A DNA stretch of 64,000 nucleotides from Burkholderia latens (GTDB taxonomy: Bacteria; Pseudomonadota; Gammaproteobacteria; Burkholderiales; Burkholderiaceae): contig NZ_CP013435.1 in NCBI RefSeq assembly GCF_001718795.1, positions 3,224,001 through 3,288,000 of the forward strand. Direction: 5' to 3'. Made by a program: the position numbers and the translations under genes. Under the pieces are notes generated by a model. It was not told where the DNA came from. It was given only the letters and a program-made list of their open reading frames with translations, and did no database searches. Below are positions 22,769-34,262 of this stretch, piece after piece (the first letter of the stretch is position 1; each line of letters opens with the position of its first letter).

Positions 22769-24190
22769 ATGTCGAAAACGCCACACGAGGCGCCCGCACT
22801 CACCGCTCACGAGGATCACCCCGGCTGGCGCGCCTATCTGAACACGCACATGCTGATCTGCGTGTTCCTGGGCTTCACGTCCGGGCTGCCGCTGTTCACG
22901 CTCGTCTATCTCGTGCAGGCATGGCTGCGCTCCGAGGGCGTGAACCTGAAGGAAATCGGCCTGTTTGCGCTGATCCAGTTCCCGTATACGTGGAAGTTCC
23001 TGTGGGCGCCGCTGATGGACCGCTACATCCCGCGCCTGCCCGGCTGGCGGCCGGGTCGCCGGCGCGGCTGGCTGCTGCTCACGCAGGTGCTGGTCGCCGG
23101 TGCGATCGCCGCGCTCGGCTTCGTGTCGCCGCGCGATTCGATCTGGACCGTCGCCGCGCTCACGACGCTCGTCGCGTTCTTCGGCGCGAGCGCCGACATC
23201 GTGATCGACGCGTATCGTCGTGAACTCCTGCGCGACACCGAGCAAGGCCTCGGCAACGCGGTGCACGTGAACGCGTACAAGCTCGCCGCGCTGATCCCCG
23301 GCTCGCTGGCGCTGATCCTGTCCGACCACATGCCGTGGGACGCCGTGTTCGCGATCACCGGCGCATTCATGCTGCCGGGCATTCTGATGACGCTCGTCGT
23401 GCGCGAGCCGGAAGTGGTCGGCGCGCCGCCGCGCAACCTGCGCGACGCCATCGTGCTGCCGTTCCGCGAATTCATCCAGCGCGACGGCTGGGCCGGCGCG
23501 CTCCTCGTCATCGCATTCATCTTCCTGTTCAAGATCGGCGACACGATGGCGACCACTTTGTCCACGTCGTTCTTCCTCGACATCGGCTTCAGCCGCACCG
23601 AGATCGGCATCGTCGCGAAAACCACCGCGCTCGTCGCGAGCGTCGCCGGGGGCATCATCGGCGGCGTGTGGCTCGTGAAGATCGGGATCGGGCGCGGGCT
23701 GTGGATTTTCGGCGCGCTGCAGATGGTGTCGACGCTCGGCTTCGCATGGCTCGCCCAGCTCGGTCCGGGCTCGCCGGTGCTCGCGTTGCTGTACGACTTT
23801 ACGGTGTCGACGAGCCACGCGATCGCGGCGGCGCTGTCGGTGTTCGGCATTGCGGTCACGCCGCAATTCAGTCCAATGACGGTCGCGCTCGCCATCGTCT
23901 ACGGCTTCGAAACGTTCACGACAGGGCTGACGATGGCCGCGTTCGTCGCATATATCGCGAGTACGACCGACCCGCGCTACACGGCCACGCAATTCGCGCT
24001 GTTCACGAGCCTCGCGTCGGTGCCGCGCACGCTCGCATCCGCCGCAAGCGGCTTCATCGTCGCGAAGATCGGCTGGTTCGACTACTTCATCGCATGCACC
24101 GCGCTCGCGATTCCCGGGATGCTGCTGCTGTTCAAGATCGCACCGTGGAATGGCGTCGCGCGCAATGGCGAGGCCAGCCGTGCGCAGTGA
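22769..24190 (+). CDS. ampG: AmpG-family muropeptide permease
   Basis: A 473-residue major-facilitator protein with about 12-14 membrane segments. The N-terminal motif FLGFTSGLPLFTLVYLVQAWLR and the loop PLMDRYIPRLPGWRPGRRRGW are typical of AmpG, the inner-membrane permease that imports anhydro-muropeptides for cell-wall recycling. In Burkholderia and relatives this import feeds the AmpR-controlled beta-lactamase response. It follows metW by 116 bases. The next gene begins within its last codons. Confidence 0.88.
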   Translation: MSKTPHEAPALTAHEDHPGWRAYLNTHMLICVFLGFTSGLPLFTLVYLVQAWLRSEGVNLKEIGLFALIQFPYTWKFLWAPLMDRYIPRLPGWRPGRRRGWLLLTQVLVAGAIAALGFVSPRDSIWTVAALTTLVAFFGASADIVIDAYRRELLRDTEQGLGNAVHVNAYKLAALIPGSLALILSDHMPWDAVFAITGAFMLPGILMTLVVREPEVVGAPPRNLRDAIVLPFREFIQRDGWAGALLVIAFIFLFKIGDTMATTLSTSFFLDIGFSRTEIGIVAKTTALVASVAGGIIGGVWLVKIGIGRGLWIFGALQMVSTLGFAWLAQLGPGSPVLALLYDFTVSTSHAIAAALSVFGIAVTPQFSPMTVALAIVYGFETFTTGLTMAAFVAYIASTTDPRYTATQFALFTSLASVPRTLASAASGFIVAKIGWFDYFIACTALAIPGMLLLFKIAPWNGVARNGEASRAQ

Positions 24191-25217
24191 TCGGCTGCTG
24201 CGGCTGACACGGGTGGCCGTCGCGCTCGGCGTCGGCATCGCATCGCTCGGCATCGCGGCGAGCGCACATGCATCCGATCCGGGCGGAACAGCCGCTGGCT
24301 CCGCGCCGGCCACCGCGCCGCCGCCCACATCGCCTGCCGCCATGCCGTCCGCGGCCGAAGCCGCGCAGCCGACGGGCGGGGCCGTGTCCGCCAAAGCGTA
24401 TGCGCCTGCGACGCAGCAGGTGCGCTACGGCAATGCGATCGCGTTCCGCACGCTGATCCCTTCGCCGCTGCTCGAACAGCTGACCGCGAGCGAATACGCG
24501 CAGATCGTGCAGGCCGCCGCCGACGGCGATCGCCTGCTGCCCGCGAATCAGCCGCGCGTGAAGCGGCTGCGAACGATCGTGATGAAGCTCGCGCCGTATT
24601 CGGTGAAGTGGAACGATCGCGTGAAGAGCTGGGCGTGGGACGTGAACGCGATCCGCTCGCGCGACATCCGCGTCACCTGCCTGCCGGGCGGCAAGGTGCT
24701 CGTGTACGGCGGGCTGCTCGACCGCATTCGCCTGAACGACGACGAGCTCGGCGTGCTGCTCGCGCACGGCATCGCGCACGCGCTGCGCGAGCATGCACGC
24801 AGCAATCTGAGCGCGGCGTCGCAAACGTCGCTGCGCGCGGCCACGCTGCCGCCGCTGTTCGGCGTCGGCGATCCGCTGCCGCAGGCGCTGAACCTCGGCG
24901 CCCGCCTGCAGACCTTGCGTTACGACCCGACCGACGAAACCGAAGCCGACGTGATCGGCGGCGACATCGCCGCGCGCGCCGGCTTCGATCCGCGTGCGGC
25001 GATCACGCTGTGGGACAAACTCGCGGCGGCCACGCGCGCGAACAAGACGTCGGGCTTCATCTACACGCACCCGTACAGCGCGACGCGGCGACAGGATCTG
25101 CTGAACCGCCTGCCGGACCTGATGCCGCTCTACGCGAAGGCGATCGGCAAACGGGTCGATACGCTGGCCGACTACGCCGGCATCAGCGCGCAGCGGCGCA
25201 AGGTCGCGCGGCGCTGA
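24180..25217 (+). CDS. M48-like metalloprotease homologue with altered HEXXH
   Basis: A roughly 345-residue exported protein related to M48 peptidases (BepA/LoiP type). A signal peptide ends near SAHA (first 31 residues from the GTG start). The zinc-site helix reads LLAHGIAHALREHA: the two histidines (about 196 and 200) are kept but the catalytic Glu is Gly. The downstream ligand motif DETEADVIGGDIAARAGFDP is intact. The GTG start was preferred because GAGG lies six bases before it and it gives a good signal peptide; ATGs at 24150 and 24165 are alternatives. It overlaps ampG slightly. Either it is a pseudo-protease or it has lost activity. Confidence 0.75.
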   Translation: MRSDRLLRLTRVAVALGVGIASLGIAASAHASDPGGTAAGSAPATAPPPTSPAAMPSAAEAAQPTGGAVSAKAYAPATQQVRYGNAIAFRTLIPSPLLEQLTASEYAQIVQAAADGDRLLPANQPRVKRLRTIVMKLAPYSVKWNDRVKSWAWDVNAIRSRDIRVTCLPGGKVLVYGGLLDRIRLNDDELGVLLAHGIAHALREHARSNLSAASQTSLRAATLPPLFGVGDPLPQALNLGARLQTLRYDPTDETEADVIGGDIAARAGFDPRAAITLWDKLAAATRANKTSGFIYTHPYSATRRQDLLNRLPDLMPLYAKAIGKRVDTLADYAGISAQRRKVARR

Positions 25218-25238
25218 GCGTAGGCGCCCGACACCGCG

Positions 25239-26183
25239 CTACGCGCCGACCGCCGAATCGGCCGGTCGCACGCCGCTTTCGCGCATCGCGCGCACTTCAT
25301 CGCCGGGGCTGCGGCCGAACAGCCGCTTGAATTCGCGGCTGAATTGCGACGCGCTCGCATACCCGACCCGCGCGGCCGCCGCGCCCGCGCCGACACCGTC
25401 CTGCACCATCATCAGCCGCGCCTGGTGCAGGCGCGCGGCCTTTACGTACTGCATCGGCGACGTCGCCGTCACATGCTTGAACTGCGCATGGAACACCGCG
25501 ACGCTCATCCCGGCCTCGCGCGCGAGCGTCTCGACGTCCAGGTCGGCCTTCAAGTCCGCATGGATGCGCCGCAGCGCCTTCGCGACGCGCCCGAAATGAT
25601 GTTGCTGGACGAGCGCCGCACGAATCGCGTCGCCCTGCGCGCCGGTCAGCACGCGGTACGCGATCTCGCGCATGATCGCGGGGCCGAGCACGCGCGTGTC
25701 GTGCGGCGACGCGAGCGCTTCGAGCAGGCGCACCACCGCATCGGCGAGCGGTGCGTCGAGCGGCGTCGAATAGACGCCGTGCGGTTCGCTGACCGCGGCG
25801 CCGAGCGTCTCGTCGAGCAGGATCGCAAGCTCCGCGATCACCGCGAGATCGACGCGGATCGAGATCGCGAGAAACGGCTCCTCCGTGGTCGCGAAGGTTT
25901 CGCACTCGAACGGCAGCGGCACCGACAGCACCAGATACTGCTGCGCATCGTAGACGAACGAGCGATCGCCGAGATAGCCGAGCTTGCGGCCCTGACAAAC
26001 GACGATGATGCTCGGCTCGTACAGCACCGGCATGCGCGGCACCGGACGGCTCACGCGAATGAAGCGCACCCCGTCGAGCGCCGCCAGCGTATCGCCGTCG
26101 TTCGGCGCGAGACGCGAATGCAGCTCGATCATGCGCCGCCGCACACGGTCGCCCGAGTCGTCGAAAAGGGGCTGGAAGCTCAT
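25239..26183 (-). CDS. AraC-family transcriptional regulator
   Basis: A 314-residue regulator with an AraC_N-type effector domain (residues about 20-180; VLYEPSIIVVCQGRKLGYLG is characteristic) and two C-terminal helix-turn-helix motifs (LDVETLAREAGMSVAVFHAQFK and GAGAAAARVGYASASQFSREFKRLFGRSP). The frame is open far upstream because it shadows the adjacent gene; the start at MSFQPLFDDSGD is the family N-terminus. It is divergent from the alcohol dehydrogenase gene, which it probably controls. Confidence 0.9.
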   Translation of the reverse strand: MSFQPLFDDSGDRVRRRMIELHSRLAPNDGDTLAALDGVRFIRVSRPVPRMPVLYEPSIIVVCQGRKLGYLGDRSFVYDAQQYLVLSVPLPFECETFATTEEPFLAISIRVDLAVIAELAILLDETLGAAVSEPHGVYSTPLDAPLADAVVRLLEALASPHDTRVLGPAIMREIAYRVLTGAQGDAIRAALVQQHHFGRVAKALRRIHADLKADLDVETLAREAGMSVAVFHAQFKHVTATSPMQYVKAARLHQARLMMVQDGVGAGAAAARVGYASASQFSREFKRLFGRSPGDEVRAMRESGVRPADSAVGA

Positions 26184-26411
26184 CGGCGTCGTCCTGTCCT
26201 GCAAGAGAATCAGGCTCGCAATGTAGCACCTTGAAAGCGTTTTGACGGGCGTTCGCGCGCAATTCGAGAGGAATAGGCAAATCTTCGAGATGTTCGTGTA
26301 TTTCGCTGCGGCGGCTCGCTCCTTACGATGAGCACCTGTCTCGCCGCATCGCCACAAGATGCGGCGGCAGTCTGTTTCGCCGGATGTTTTCCCGGACAAG
26401 GAGCCCCCTGC

Positions 26412-27464
26412 ATGAGCACAACCTACGCTTACGCGGCGACCGACGCACGCTCGCCGCTCGCCCCGTTCGAATTCCAGCGCCGCGCGCTGCGCGACCTCGA
26501 CGTCCAGATCGACGTGCTGTACTGCGGCGTGTGTCACTCCGACCTGCATCAGGCCCGCAACGAATGGCGCAACACGATCTATCCGGTCGTGCCGGGCCAT
26601 GAAATCGTCGGCCGCGTGACCGCGACCGGCCCGCAAGTGTCGCGCTTCAAGGTCGGCGAGCTGGTCGGCGTCGGCTGTCTCGTCGATTCGTGCCGGACCT
26701 GCGCGAGCTGCGCGGAAGGTCTCGAACAGTATTGCGAGAACGGCTTCGTCGGCACCTACAACGGCCAGGATCGCGTGACCGGCGACGTCACTTACGGCGG
26801 CTATTCGACGCAGCTCGTCGTCGACGAGGCGTTCGTGCTGCGCGTGCCCGACACGCTCGACCCGGCTGGCGCCGCGCCGCTGCTGTGCGCGGGGATCACG
26901 ACCTATTCGCCGCTGCGCCAGTGGAACGCCGGGCCGGGCAAGAAGGTCGGGATCGTCGGCCTCGGCGGCCTTGGCCACATGGGTGTGAAGCTGGCGCGCG
27001 CGATGGGCGCGCACGTGGTGCTGTTCACCACGTCGCCGTCGAAGATCGAAGACGGAAAGCGGCTCGGCGCGCATGAAGTGGTGATCTCGAAGGACGAAGC
27101 GCAGATGAACGCGCACCTGAACAGCTTCGACTTCATTCTGAATACGGTCGCCGCGCAGCACGACCTGAATCCGTTCCTGCACCTGTTGAAGCGCGACGGC
27201 ACGATGACGCTCGTCGGCGCACCGGAGCACGATCATCCGTCGCCGCAGGTGTTCAACCTGATCTTCAAGCGCCGCCGCCTGGCGGGCTCGCTGATCGGCG
27301 GGATCGCGGAAACGCAGGAAATGCTGGATTTCTGCGCGGAGCACGGCATTACGTCCGATATCGAGATGATCCCGATGCAGCAGATCAATGCCGCTTACGA
27401 ACGGATGCTGAAGAGCGACGTGAAGTACCGGTTCGTGATCGACATGGCGTCGCTCAAGCAGTAA
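26412..27464 (+). CDS. Zinc-dependent NAD(P) alcohol dehydrogenase
   Basis: A 350-residue medium-chain dehydrogenase of the cinnamyl-alcohol/YahK-like group, probably reducing aldehydes with NADPH. Catalytic zinc ligands lie in CGVCHSDLH and PGHE; the structural zinc site is CRTCASCAEGLEQYC; the nucleotide fold is GIVGLGGLGHMGVKLARAMGA. The chosen ATG has CAAGGAG before it. It is divergent from the AraC regulator, an arrangement often used for aldehyde-inducible reductases. The physiological substrate is not known. Confidence 0.9.
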   Translation: MSTTYAYAATDARSPLAPFEFQRRALRDLDVQIDVLYCGVCHSDLHQARNEWRNTIYPVVPGHEIVGRVTATGPQVSRFKVGELVGVGCLVDSCRTCASCAEGLEQYCENGFVGTYNGQDRVTGDVTYGGYSTQLVVDEAFVLRVPDTLDPAGAAPLLCAGITTYSPLRQWNAGPGKKVGIVGLGGLGHMGVKLARAMGAHVVLFTTSPSKIEDGKRLGAHEVVISKDEAQMNAHLNSFDFILNTVAAQHDLNPFLHLLKRDGTMTLVGAPEHDHPSPQVFNLIFKRRRLAGSLIGGIAETQEMLDFCAEHGITSDIEMIPMQQINAAYERMLKSDVKYRFVIDMASLKQ

Positions 27465-27498
27465 CGCGGTAACGCAGCACGCGACGGAGCAGACGAAA

Positions 27499-27533
27499 CG
27501 GGCCGCATGTTCGACATGCGGCCCGCTTTTTTT
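27499..27533. terminator. Terminator between adh and xthA
   Basis: A perfect 12-base stem (CGGGCCGCATGT/ACATGCGGCCCG) with a TCG loop precedes seven T. It ends the dehydrogenase transcript. Confidence 0.92.
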
Positions 27534-27567
27534 GCATCCGGCGGCTGGATTGCGGCGATAGCGGCGG

Positions 27568-28341
27568 TTACTTCTTGTAGTCGTAATCGACCGTCAGCGG
27601 CGCGTGATCGCTGAACTTGATGTCCTTGAAGATCGACGTGCTTTTCGCGGTGCCGGCAACGCCCGGCGTCGCGATCTGGTAATCGATCCGCCACCCGACG
27701 TTCTTCGCGTAAGCCTGACCGCGGTTGCTCCACCACGTGTACTGCTCGGGGCGCGGGTCGAGCGTGCGGAACACGTCGACATAGCCAACCTCGTCGAACA
27801 GCTGCGTGAGCCACGCGCGCTCTTCCGGCAGGCAGCCCGAGTTCTTCTGGTTGCTCTTCCAGTTCTTGATGTCGATTTCCTTGTGGACGATGTTCACGTC
27901 GCCGCACAGGATCACCTCGCGCTTTTTCTTCAGTTCGGCGAGGTGCGGCATGAACTCGTCCATGAAGCGGTACTTCGCCTGCTGGCGCTCTTCGCCGCTC
28001 GAGCCGGACGGCACGTACACCGACACGACCGACAGCTTGCCGTAGCGCGCCTCGACGTAGCGCCCCTCGGCGTCGAATTCGCTGCTGCCGAAACCGATGA
28101 TCACGTCATCGGGCTCGTGGCGGCTGTACAGGCCGGCGCCGCTGTAACCCTTCTTCTCGGCGTGATGGAAATAGCTCTTGAAGCCGTGCGGCTCGACGAA
28201 TTCGGCCGGCAAGTCGTCGGCCGACACCTTGATTTCCTGCACGCACACGCAATCGGCGTTCTGTTCGCCGAGCCATTCGAAGAAGCCTTTCTTCGCGGCT
28301 GAGCGGATGCCGTTCAGGTTGGCGGTAATCACTCGCATCAT
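27568..28341 (-). CDS. xthA: Exodeoxyribonuclease III (AP endonuclease)
   Basis: XthA (257 residues) cuts at abasic sites and removes 3' blocking groups in base-excision repair. Family motifs include ITANLNGIRSAAKKGF, CVQEIKVSADDLP (metal-binding Glu), GDVNIVHKEIDIKN and the C-terminal SDHAPLTVDYDY with the catalytic Asp-His. Full length and a normal start; transcribed alone or with ppk2, which lies upstream on the same strand. Confidence 0.95.
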   Translation of the reverse strand: MMRVITANLNGIRSAAKKGFFEWLGEQNADCVCVQEIKVSADDLPAEFVEPHGFKSYFHHAEKKGYSGAGLYSRHEPDDVIIGFGSSEFDAEGRYVEARYGKLSVVSVYVPSGSSGEERQQAKYRFMDEFMPHLAELKKKREVILCGDVNIVHKEIDIKNWKSNQKNSGCLPEERAWLTQLFDEVGYVDVFRTLDPRPEQYTWWSNRGQAYAKNVGWRIDYQIATPGVAGTAKSTSIFKDIKFSDHAPLTVDYDYKK

Positions 28342-28421
28342 GTCGGGTTCCGTTGTTCAGTCCAGGTCGGTTCAGTTCAATTGAATGCAGCTTTGTTCGA
28401 TGCGTGTCGCGGCATCGCGGC

Positions 28422-29261
28422 CTAGCCGATCTTCACGCCTTCGAGTTCCGGCTTCGGCGGCGGGAATTCGAGCTTCATGTCGGACATCGCGCGCAGCAGC
28501 AGCTCGGCAATCATCACGTTGCGGTGGGTTTTCGAATTCGCCGGGATCACGTACCACGGCGCATGCTCGGCCGACGTCGCGGCAAGCGCATCGCGATACG
28601 CCGATTGATATGCGTCCCAGTGCTTGCGCGCGTCGAGATCGGCGATGTCGAATTTCCAGTGCTTGGTCGGATCGTCGATGCGCGCCTGCAGCCGCTCGCG
28701 CTGCTCGTCCTTCGAGATATGCAGGAAGCACTTGACGATCGTCGTGCCGTTCTCCGCAAGCATCGTCTCGAAATCGCGGATCTGCCGGTAGCGGCGCTCG
28801 CATTCCTTGTCGTTGATCAGGCCGAGCACGCGCGGCACCAGCACGTCTTCATAGTGACTGCGGTTGAAGATCGCGAGCTCGCCCGCGGCCGGCACCTGCG
28901 CGTGCACCCGCCACAGGAAATCGTGCGCGGCCTCGATCGGCGTCGGCGCCTTGAACGGCACGATACGCAGGCCGAGCGGATCGACGTCGCGGAACACCGC
29001 ACGCACGGTGCCGTCCTTGCCGCTCGTGTCCATCCCCTGCAGCACGAGCAGCATGCGTTTCTTCTGCTGCGTATGCAGACGCTCCTGCTGCACGTCGAGC
29101 TCCGTCGACACGGCGGTGAGCCGCTCGCGGTCGGCCTCCTTCGAGCCCGACGAGAACGGCTTCGCGCCCGGGTCGAACGCATCGAGCGTGAATGCGGCAG
29201 CTTCCTTCTCGCGCGTGCTGTACGGCACGCGGAAATCGTCGAGCGACGGTTGTTTCGCCAT
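28422..29261 (-). CDS. ppk2: Polyphosphate kinase 2 family protein
   Basis: A 279-residue PPK2 that uses polyphosphate to phosphorylate nucleotides. Walker A is LVLQGMDTSGKDGTVRAVF, Walker B is IFNRSHYEDVLVPRVLG and the lid has KECERRYRQIRDFE. The single-domain length and absence of a second kinase domain point to class I (nucleoside diphosphate) enzymes. The ATG at 29261 has GGAGG before it; the longer reading with an extra 16 residues lacks a site. Nucleotide preference is not predictable here. Confidence 0.92.
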   Translation of the reverse strand: MAKQPSLDDFRVPYSTREKEAAAFTLDAFDPGAKPFSSGSKEADRERLTAVSTELDVQQERLHTQQKKRMLLVLQGMDTSGKDGTVRAVFRDVDPLGLRIVPFKAPTPIEAAHDFLWRVHAQVPAAGELAIFNRSHYEDVLVPRVLGLINDKECERRYRQIRDFETMLAENGTTIVKCFLHISKDEQRERLQARIDDPTKHWKFDIADLDARKHWDAYQSAYRDALAATSAEHAPWYVIPANSKTHRNVMIAELLLRAMSDMKLEFPPPKPELEGVKIG

Positions 29262-29386
29262 TCGTTCCTCCGTTGGACGGTGCGATGCACACGTCACACG
29301 ATACCGCATGCACCAAAGCGACGGGCCGCCCCGAACAGCGTCGGCGGCGGCCCGTGCTCAGGCGCGGCTCAGGCGCGCCGCCATGG

Positions 29387-30862
29387 TCAGCCGAGCTTCT
29401 TCTTCAGCAGCTCGTTGACCTGCTGCGGGTTCGCCTTGCCCTTGGTGGCCTTCATCGCCTGGCCGATCAGCGCGTTGAACGCTTTTTCCTTGCCGGCGCG
29501 GAATTCCTCGACCGACTTCGCGTTCGCCGCGAGCACCTCGTCGATGATCGCTTCCAGCGCGCCGGTGTCGGAGATCTGCTTCAGCCCCTTCGCGTCGATG
29601 ATGCGGTCGGCCGCGCCTTCGTCGGCCGCCTTCTCGTCCCAGATCGTCGCGAAGATTTCCTTCGCGATCTTGTTCGAGATCGTGCCGTCGGCGATGCGCT
29701 GCAGCACCAGCGCGAGCTGCGCGGCCGATACCGGGATCGCGTCGATCTCGATGCCGTCGCGGTTCAGCTGCGACGATACGTCGCCCATCAGCCAGTTCGC
29801 GGCGATCTTCGCATTCGCCGCGCCGGCCTTTGCGACGACCGCCTCGAAGTACGCGGCCATCGCCTTGCTCGACGTGAGCACGCCGGCGTCGTACGCGGAC
29901 ACGCCGTACTGCTCGGCGAAGCGCTGCTGCATCGCGGCCGGCAGTTCGGGCATCCCGGCCTGCACGCGCTCGATCCAGTCCTGGCCGATCACGAGCGGCA
30001 TCAGGTCGGGATCAGGGAAGTAGCGGTAATCGTGCGCGTCTTCCTTGCTGCGCATCGACCGCGTCTCGCGCTTGTCCGGATCGTACAGGCGCGTTTCCTG
30101 CACGACTTCGCCACCGTCCTCGATCAGCTCGATCTGGCGACGCACTTCGTAGTTGATCGCTTCCTCGAGGAAGCGGAACGAGTTCAGGTTCTTGATCTCG
30201 GCGCGCGTGCCGAACTTCTCCTGGCCGAGCGGCCGCACCGACACGTTCGCGTCGCAGCGGAACGAGCCTTCCTGCATGTTGCCGTCGCAGATGCCGAGCC
30301 ACACGACGAGCGCATGCAGCGCCTTCGCGTACGCAACGGCCTCGGCCGCGCTGCGCATTTCCGGCTCGGTGACGATCTCGAGCAGCGGCGTGCCTGCGCG
30401 GTTCAGGTCGATCCCGGTCATCCCGGCGAAGTCTTCATGCAGCGACTTGCCCGCGTCTTCCTCGAGGTGCGCACGCGTCAGGTTGACGGTCTTCTCGTAT
30501 GCGGCCTTGCCGGCCTTTTCGTTGGCGGGCACCTGGATCGTGATCCGGCCGCCCTGCACGACCGGGATCTCGTACTGGCTGATCTGATAACCCTTCGGCA
30601 GATCGGGGTAGAAATAATTCTTGCGCGCGAAGATGCTGCGCGGCGCGATGGTCGAGCCGATCGCGAGACCGAAGCGGATCGCCCGCTCGACCGCGCCGCG
30701 GTTCAGCACCGGCAGCACGCCCGGCAGCGCCAGGTCGACCGGGCACGCCTGCGTGTTCGGCTCGGCGCCGAACTGCGTCGACGCGCCGGAGAAAATCTTC
30801 GAGACGGTCGACAGTTGCGCGTGCGTCTCGAGGCCGATAACGACTTCCCACTGAGTAGCCAT
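29387..30862 (-). CDS. gatB: Asp/Glu-tRNA amidotransferase subunit B
   Basis: GatB (491 residues) is the kinase and tRNA-binding subunit of the GatCAB amidotransferase, which converts misacylated Glu-tRNA(Gln) and Asp-tRNA(Asn) to the amide forms. The N-terminus [22 protein letters not shown] is diagnostic; a YqeY-type tail domain covers the last 150 residues and ends [14 protein letters not shown]. The ATG at 30862 was chosen; only four bases separate it from the gatA stop. Part of the leftward gatCAB operon. Confidence 0.96.
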   Translation of the reverse strand: MATQWEVVIGLETHAQLSTVSKIFSGASTQFGAEPNTQACPVDLALPGVLPVLNRGAVERAIRFGLAIGSTIAPRSIFARKNYFYPDLPKGYQISQYEIPVVQGGRITIQVPANEKAGKAAYEKTVNLTRAHLEEDAGKSLHEDFAGMTGIDLNRAGTPLLEIVTEPEMRSAAEAVAYAKALHALVVWLGICDGNMQEGSFRCDANVSVRPLGQEKFGTRAEIKNLNSFRFLEEAINYEVRRQIELIEDGGEVVQETRLYDPDKRETRSMRSKEDAHDYRYFPDPDLMPLVIGQDWIERVQAGMPELPAAMQQRFAEQYGVSAYDAGVLTSSKAMAAYFEAVVAKAGAANAKIAANWLMGDVSSQLNRDGIEIDAIPVSAAQLALVLQRIADGTISNKIAKEIFATIWDEKAADEGAADRIIDAKGLKQISDTGALEAIIDEVLAANAKSVEEFRAGKEKAFNALIGQAMKATKGKANPQQVNELLKKKLG

Positions 30863-30866
30863 ATGC

Positions 30867-32357
30867 TTACACCCCTGCCGGTACTTGCTTGTGCCAGTCG
30901 GTCGCGCGCTGGAACGCGTCGGCGACCTGCAGCATCCGGGCTTCGTTGAAATAGTTGCCGATGATCTGCAGACCAACCGGGCGCTTCGCGTTTGCGCCGG
31001 CGCCGAAGCCGCACGGCACGCTCATGCCGGGCAGGCCGGCGAGGCTCACCGACAGCGTGTAGATATCCGCGAGATACATCTGCACCGGATCGTCGCCCTT
31101 CGCGCCGAGATCCCATGCGACCGTCGGCGACGCCGGGCCCATGATCACGTCGCAGGACTTGAACGCTTCCTGGAAATCGTTCGCGATGATGCGGCGGATC
31201 TTCTGCGCCTGCAGGTAGTACGCGTCGTAATAGCCGTGCGACAGCACGTACGTGCCGACCAGGATCCGGCGCTTCACTTCGGGCCCGAAGCCTTCGGCGC
31301 GCGACTTCTTGTACATGTCGAGCAGGTCGCCGTACTGCGCTGCGCGGTGGCCGAAACGCACGCCGTCGAAACGCGACAGGTTCGACGACGCCTCGGCCGG
31401 CGCGATCACGTAGTACACCGGAATCGACAGCTGAGTCTTCGGCAGCGACACCGGCACGAGCGTTGCACCGAGCGCTTCGTATTGCTTCAGCGCCGCGTCG
31501 ATCGCCGCGCGCACGTCGTCGGCGAGACCGTCGCCGAAATACTCGTTCGGCAAGCCGATGCGCAGCCCCGCGAGCGGCTTGCCCGCGTCGTTGCCGGCAG
31601 CCCACGGCTGGCCGAGATGGCGCGTGAAGTCTTCATCGTCGCGCTCGAGGCTCGTCGAGTCGCGCTCGTCGAAGCCCGCCATCGCGTTCAGCAACAGCGC
31701 GCAGTCGGACGCGCTCTGCGCCATCGGGCCGCCCTGGTCGAGCGACGACGCGAACGCGATCATCCCGTAGCGCGACACGCGGCCGTAGGTCGGCTTGATG
31801 CCCGTCACGCCCGCGAACGACGCGGGCTGGCGGATCGAGCCGCCGGTGTCGGTGCCGGTCGCGGCCGGCGCGAGGCGCGCGGCGACGGCCGCCGAGCTGC
31901 CGCCCGAGCTGCCGCCCGGCACCGCGTTCGTGTCCCACGGGTTCTTCACCGCGCCGAACGCGGAATTCTCGTTCGACGAGCCCATCGCGAACTCGTCCAT
32001 GTTGGTCTTGCCGAGCGTGACCATGCCGGCTGCCTGCAGCCGGGCGACGACGGTCGCGTCGAACGGGCTCTCGTAGTTCGCGAGCATCTTCGAGCCGGCG
32101 GTCGAACGCCAGCCGCGCGTGACGAACACGTCCTTGTGCGCGATCGGCAGGCCGGTCAGCGGGCCGCCCGCGCCGCGCGCGAGTTCGGCGTCGGCGGCCT
32201 TCGCCTGCGCAAGGGTGAGGTCCGCGTCGACGTGGACGAACGCGTTCAGGTCGCGGGCCGCGTCGATCCGTTTCAGGTAGAGCTGCGCGAGCTCGACGGC
32301 CGAGCATTCCTTGGCGGCAAGCGCGGCGCGCAGTTCGGTCAGGCTTTTTGCGTGCAT
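30867..32357 (-). CDS. gatA: Asp/Glu-tRNA amidotransferase subunit A
   Basis: GatA (496 residues) is the amidase-signature subunit that releases ammonia from glutamine. The Ser-cisSer-Lys triad is visible: Lys in [13 protein letters not shown], and the serines in [20 protein letters not shown] / [14 protein letters not shown]. The gene lies between gatC and gatB in one operon. Length is normal for proteobacteria. Confidence 0.96.
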   Translation of the reverse strand: MHAKSLTELRAALAAKECSAVELAQLYLKRIDAARDLNAFVHVDADLTLAQAKAADAELARGAGGPLTGLPIAHKDVFVTRGWRSTAGSKMLANYESPFDATVVARLQAAGMVTLGKTNMDEFAMGSSNENSAFGAVKNPWDTNAVPGGSSGGSSAAVAARLAPAATGTDTGGSIRQPASFAGVTGIKPTYGRVSRYGMIAFASSLDQGGPMAQSASDCALLLNAMAGFDERDSTSLERDDEDFTRHLGQPWAAGNDAGKPLAGLRIGLPNEYFGDGLADDVRAAIDAALKQYEALGATLVPVSLPKTQLSIPVYYVIAPAEASSNLSRFDGVRFGHRAAQYGDLLDMYKKSRAEGFGPEVKRRILVGTYVLSHGYYDAYYLQAQKIRRIIANDFQEAFKSCDVIMGPASPTVAWDLGAKGDDPVQMYLADIYTLSVSLAGLPGMSVPCGFGAGANAKRPVGLQIIGNYFNEARMLQVADAFQRATDWHKQVPAGV

Positions 32358-32423
32358 TGAGTGGTTTTCCTGGGAATTCTGGGTGGCGCGCGGCGCGGCG
32401 CCGGCGCGCTTGTCATCGAATGC

Positions 32424-32723
32424 TTACTCAATCACCTTCGGCACGAGATAGAGGCCGTCCTGGACGGCCGGCGCCGGACGCTGGTTGTCGTCGCGATTGA
32501 CGACTTCGGTCACGGCGTCGTCGCGCAGGCGTTGCGCGACTTCCTGGATCTGTTCGATCGGGTGGGCGAGCGGCGCGATGCCGGCGGTGTCGACCGCCTG
32601 CATCTGCTCGACGAGGCCGAAGAATTCATTGAGCTGGCCGAGCGTATGCTCGGCGTCGGCGTCGGCCATTTCGAGTCGCGCCAGGTGCGCGATGCGTTTC
32701 ACATCGGTCAAGGTCAGGGCCAT
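32424..32723 (-). CDS. gatC: Asp/Glu-tRNA amidotransferase subunit C
   Basis: GatC (99 residues) stabilises GatA in the amidotransferase. [19 protein letters not shown] and the motif [16 protein letters not shown] followed by PLAHP are typical. It is the first gene of the gatCAB operon, divergent from mreB with about 370 bases between. Confidence 0.94.
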   Translation of the reverse strand: MALTLTDVKRIAHLARLEMADADAEHTLGQLNEFFGLVEQMQAVDTAGIAPLAHPIEQIQEVAQRLRDDAVTEVVNRDDNQRPAPAVQDGLYLVPKVIE

Positions 32724-33090
32724 GCGATCACCGGAAAAACAAGACTGCGCAGCGCATCGAAAACTGCGCTGCGGCGGGGGTTGAAGGGTGCGATCCCACC
32801 CTCAAAAATCGGGGCCGAAGCGGCAAAAATACCGCCCGTTTCGATTCAAATACCGAGAAATTATAAGGTATCATTACGCGTTCGACCCAAACCCGGCAGC
32901 CTTTTCCCGCACCGTTTCGCCCTGTTCCGGCAAAGCCGTGCGTGCTTCGTGCGATCCCCGGTAGACATCACTCGCAGCTTCGTGCGCCGCGGCGGCCGCT
33001 TCCGCCACGTTTCCCGAGGCTGTTATTTTTTCCGCTGCCGCCCTCAGCGCTCGCTATGCAGGGCCGGCCCAGAGCGAAACAGGATTCTGA
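32724..33090. promoter_or_regulatory. Divergent gatCAB / mreB promoter region
   Basis: The AT-rich core at 32,840-32,880 could serve both directions. Rightward, TTCAAA (32845-32850) and TATCAT (32869-32874) are 18 bases apart. Leftward, a consensus TATAAT reads 32865-32860, but its -35 is poor. The leader of mreB would be over 200 bases. No gene is seen in the gap. Confidence 0.45.
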
Positions 33091-34134
<1,044 letters not shown>

Positions 34135-34262
34135 TCGCCTAAGCAGTCCAGTTTGATATGGCGCACCCGCGGCGTGGCCGGATCGCTCGTTCAGAACGAA
34201 CCGCCACGCCGTTTGCGCGTCTGAGCATCATTTAACCGATCACCACGCGCCCGGCGCCGACC

